Origin: Levyella massiliensis
Lineage (GTDB): Bacteria > Bacillota > Clostridia > Tissierellales > Peptoniphilaceae
Assembly (NCBI RefSeq): GCF_000308275.2
Contig: NZ_HG529490.1
Location: 62,001-126,000, forward strand
Length of the DNA stretch: 64,000 nucleotides
Direction of reading: 5' to 3'
Under the pieces are notes generated by a model. It had not been told where the DNA came from. It was given only the letters and a program-made list of their open reading frames with translations, and did no database searches. Made by a program: the position numbers and the translations under genes. Below, in pieces: positions 62,631 to 64,000 of the stretch (position 1 is its first letter; every line of letters starts with the position of its first letter).

Positions 62631-62891
62631 ATGGAGAATCGTACTTCGAAACGTCCGTCGAAAGTCGGCGTTGTTGTTTCTAACAGCATGGATAAGACGA
62701 TAGTTGTAGAGATTGCCACCTTGGTCAAGCATCCGGATTATCACAAGATGATCAAGCGTACGATCCGCATCAAAGCACATGACGAGAATAATCAGGCGAA
62801 TATCGGCGATCGCGTACTGGTCATGCAGACCCGTCCGCTTTCTAAGACAAAGAGATATCGCCTCGTTGAAATCCTCGAAGAAGCGAAGTAA
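62631..62891 (+). CDS. rpsQ: 30S ribosomal protein S17
   Basis: 86 residues of OB-fold S17: [38 protein letters not shown] and [27 protein letters not shown] overlaps the end of rpmC. Confidence 0.97.
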   Translation: MENRTSKRPSKVGVVVSNSMDKTIVVEIATLVKHPDYHKMIKRTIRIKAHDENNQANIGDRVLVMQTRPLSKTKRYRLVEILEEAK

Positions 62892-62905
62892 GAGAGGGGG
62901 CTTCA

Positions 62906-63274
62906 ATGTTACAAACCGAAAGTCGTTTAAAAGTCGCCGACAACTCCGGCGCTAAAGAGCTTTTAGTCATTCGCGTCATCGGCAGCACGGGTCGTAAGTA
63001 CGCTCGCGTAGGCGATCAAGTACGTTGCGCGGTAAAGAACGCTACCCCGGGCGGCACGGTCAAAAAGGGCGATGTTGTTACGGCGGTTGTTGTTCGTTCC
63101 AAAGACGGCGTATCCCGTCCGGACGGCAGCGTCATCCGCTTTGATGACAATGCAGCCGTCATCGTTAAAGATGACAAGAACCCCGTCGGAACTCGTATCT
63201 TCGGACCGGTTACGCGTGAGCTTCGCCAGAATGGCTATATGAAGATCATTTCTCTCGCACCGGAAGTACTGTAA
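62906..63274 (+). CDS. rplN: 50S ribosomal protein L14
   Basis: 122 residues: [60 protein letters not shown] and [20 protein letters not shown]. Standard L14 length. Confidence 0.97.
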   Translation: MLQTESRLKVADNSGAKELLVIRVIGSTGRKYARVGDQVRCAVKNATPGGTVKKGDVVTAVVVRSKDGVSRPDGSVIRFDDNAAVIVKDDKNPVGTRIFGPVTRELRQNGYMKIISLAPEVL

Positions 63275-63284
63275 GGAGTGGACT

Positions 63285-63596
63285 ATGCACATTAAAAAAG
63301 GTGATAAGGTCCAGGTGATCTCCGGCAAATATAAAGGAAAAGTCGGTGAGGTATTACAGGTTTTTCCGAAAGAGAACCGGGTCATCGTTAAGGACGTTAA
63401 CATGCAGGTGAAGCATCAGAAACCGCGTAGCATGCAGGAGCCGGGTGGAATCATCCATCGTGAAGGCGCCATTCATGCATCCAATGTTCTGCTTTATGAT
63501 GAAGCAGCAAAACGCGGTGTTCGTACACACACGGAAATCAAGGACGGGAAGAAAGTTCGCGTTTCGACGAAGAGCGATACCCGTTTTGATCAATAA
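63285..63596 (+). CDS. rplX: 50S ribosomal protein L24
   Basis: 103 residues: [20 protein letters not shown] (KOW motif), [20 protein letters not shown] and the C-terminal [20 protein letters not shown] precedes ATG 63285. Confidence 0.97.
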   Translation: MHIKKGDKVQVISGKYKGKVGEVLQVFPKENRVIVKDVNMQVKHQKPRSMQEPGGIIHREGAIHASNVLLYDEAAKRGVRTHTEIKDGKKVRVSTKSDTRFDQ

Positions 63597-63607
63597 GGGG
63601 GAGGAAC

Positions 63608-64000
63608 ATGACCAACACATTATATGAGCACTACAAAAATGAGGTCGTGCCTGCTCTGATGGAAGAATTCTCCTACGACAATATTATGCAAGTGCCGAAG
63701 CTGGAGAAAATCGTCATCAACTGCTCGATGGGCGAAGCCAAAGAGAATCCGAAGGTTTTGGAGTCGGCAGCGCACGAACTGGAGATTATTTCCGGTCAGA
63801 AACCGGTCATCGTCAAGGCAAAACGTTCCGTTGCTAACTTTAAGCTTCGTGAAGGTCAGCCGATTGCGACGAAGGTAACCCTGCGTCGTAAAAAGATGTA
63901 TGACTTCCTGGAAAAGCTGATTTCCATCGCTCTGCCGCGCGTTCGCGACTTCCGCGGCGTATCCGCTACGTCGTTTGACGGTCGTGGTAACTACGCGATG
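63608..64000 (+). CDS. rplE: 50S ribosomal protein L5, 3' truncated by window edge
   Basis: The first 131 residues of L5: [47 protein letters not shown]-like [20 protein letters not shown], and [27 protein letters not shown] precedes ATG 63608. The rest lies beyond the window. L5 binds 5S rRNA and contacts the small subunit head. Confidence 0.96.
   Translation, partial: MTNTLYEHYKNEVVPALMEEFSYDNIMQVPKLEKIVINCSMGEAKENPKVLESAAHELEIISGQKPVIVKAKRSVANFKLREGQPIATKVTLRRKKMYDFLEKLISIALPRVRDFRGVSATSFDGRGNYAM

Noticed and set aside
1-64000. tRNA or rRNA genes
   Set aside because: I looked for cloverleaf and CCA-type ends, especially behind guaA and upstream of the S10 operon, and saw none that I could support by eye.

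Overview
The window reads as part of a low-to-medium GC Bacillota (Firmicutes) chromosome. An anaerobic coccus of the Tissierellia/Peptoniphilaceae kind is my best guess. The grounds are a class III fructose-1,6-bisphosphatase, a CD1871A-type CXXC protein, an L-box (lysine) riboswitch, sortase-anchored proteins ending in NPxTG, strong AGGAGG ribosome binding sites and an S10 ribosomal operon in Firmicute order. The species assignment is inference only.

Layout. 0-5 kb: a truncated CPBP membrane protease, a redox cassette on the minus strand (48-residue CXXC protein, NapH-like polyferredoxin, TlpA-like thioredoxin lipoprotein) and a divergent OmpR/histidine-kinase pair sharing one control region. 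4.9-10.5 kb: a decayed regulator, a tandem hairpin array, ppk1 with a repeat-bearing tail, a Cof-type HAD phosphatase and a MaoC-like protein. 10.56-12.11 kb: guaA, interrupted by a homopolymer frameshift. 12.1-20.7 kb: an integrative mobilizable element directly behind guaA (XRE repressor, Xis, tyrosine integrase, MobC-like protein, RepA-like ATPase, MobV relaxase, TnpV). Its cargo is an ABC-F ribosome-protection-like gene behind an apparent transcription attenuator and a lincosamide nucleotidyltransferase. 21-32 kb: an AT-rich island with IS3 and IS21 remnants and two large cell-wall-anchored adhesins (Cna-B type; InlB/SHIRT type, frameshifted).

32.8-57 kb is ordinary chromosome again: DUF6110 plus a P1B-like ATPase, a DDAH-like amidinohydrolase, a flavin reductase, malQ, a GntR-ABC operon bracketed by duplicated terminator-plus-array DNA, an aldo/keto reductase, a C69 dipeptidase with CWB2 repeats, glpK, a cupin-like protein, a YoaK/DUF1275 protein, a ZIP transporter, fbp (frameshifted), a lysine-riboswitch-controlled amino-acid ABC transporter, mgtE and a candidate 29-residue membrane protein. 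57.3-64 kb: promoter, long leader and the S10 operon from rpsJ to a truncated rplE.

The least explained feature is a set of four intergenic arrays (5.3, 32.2, 39.1 and 41.6 kb). All have the same plan: 5-8 head-to-tail units of 53, 54 or about 64 bp, each a palindromic hairpin plus a short spacer. The sequences fall into three unrelated families. The two related arrays bracket a GntR operon whose promoter palindrome shares the TACAGT/ACTGTA half-site of the array. Three separate single-base indels in homopolymers (guaA, adhesin 2, fbp) suggest sequencing error more than true gene loss.
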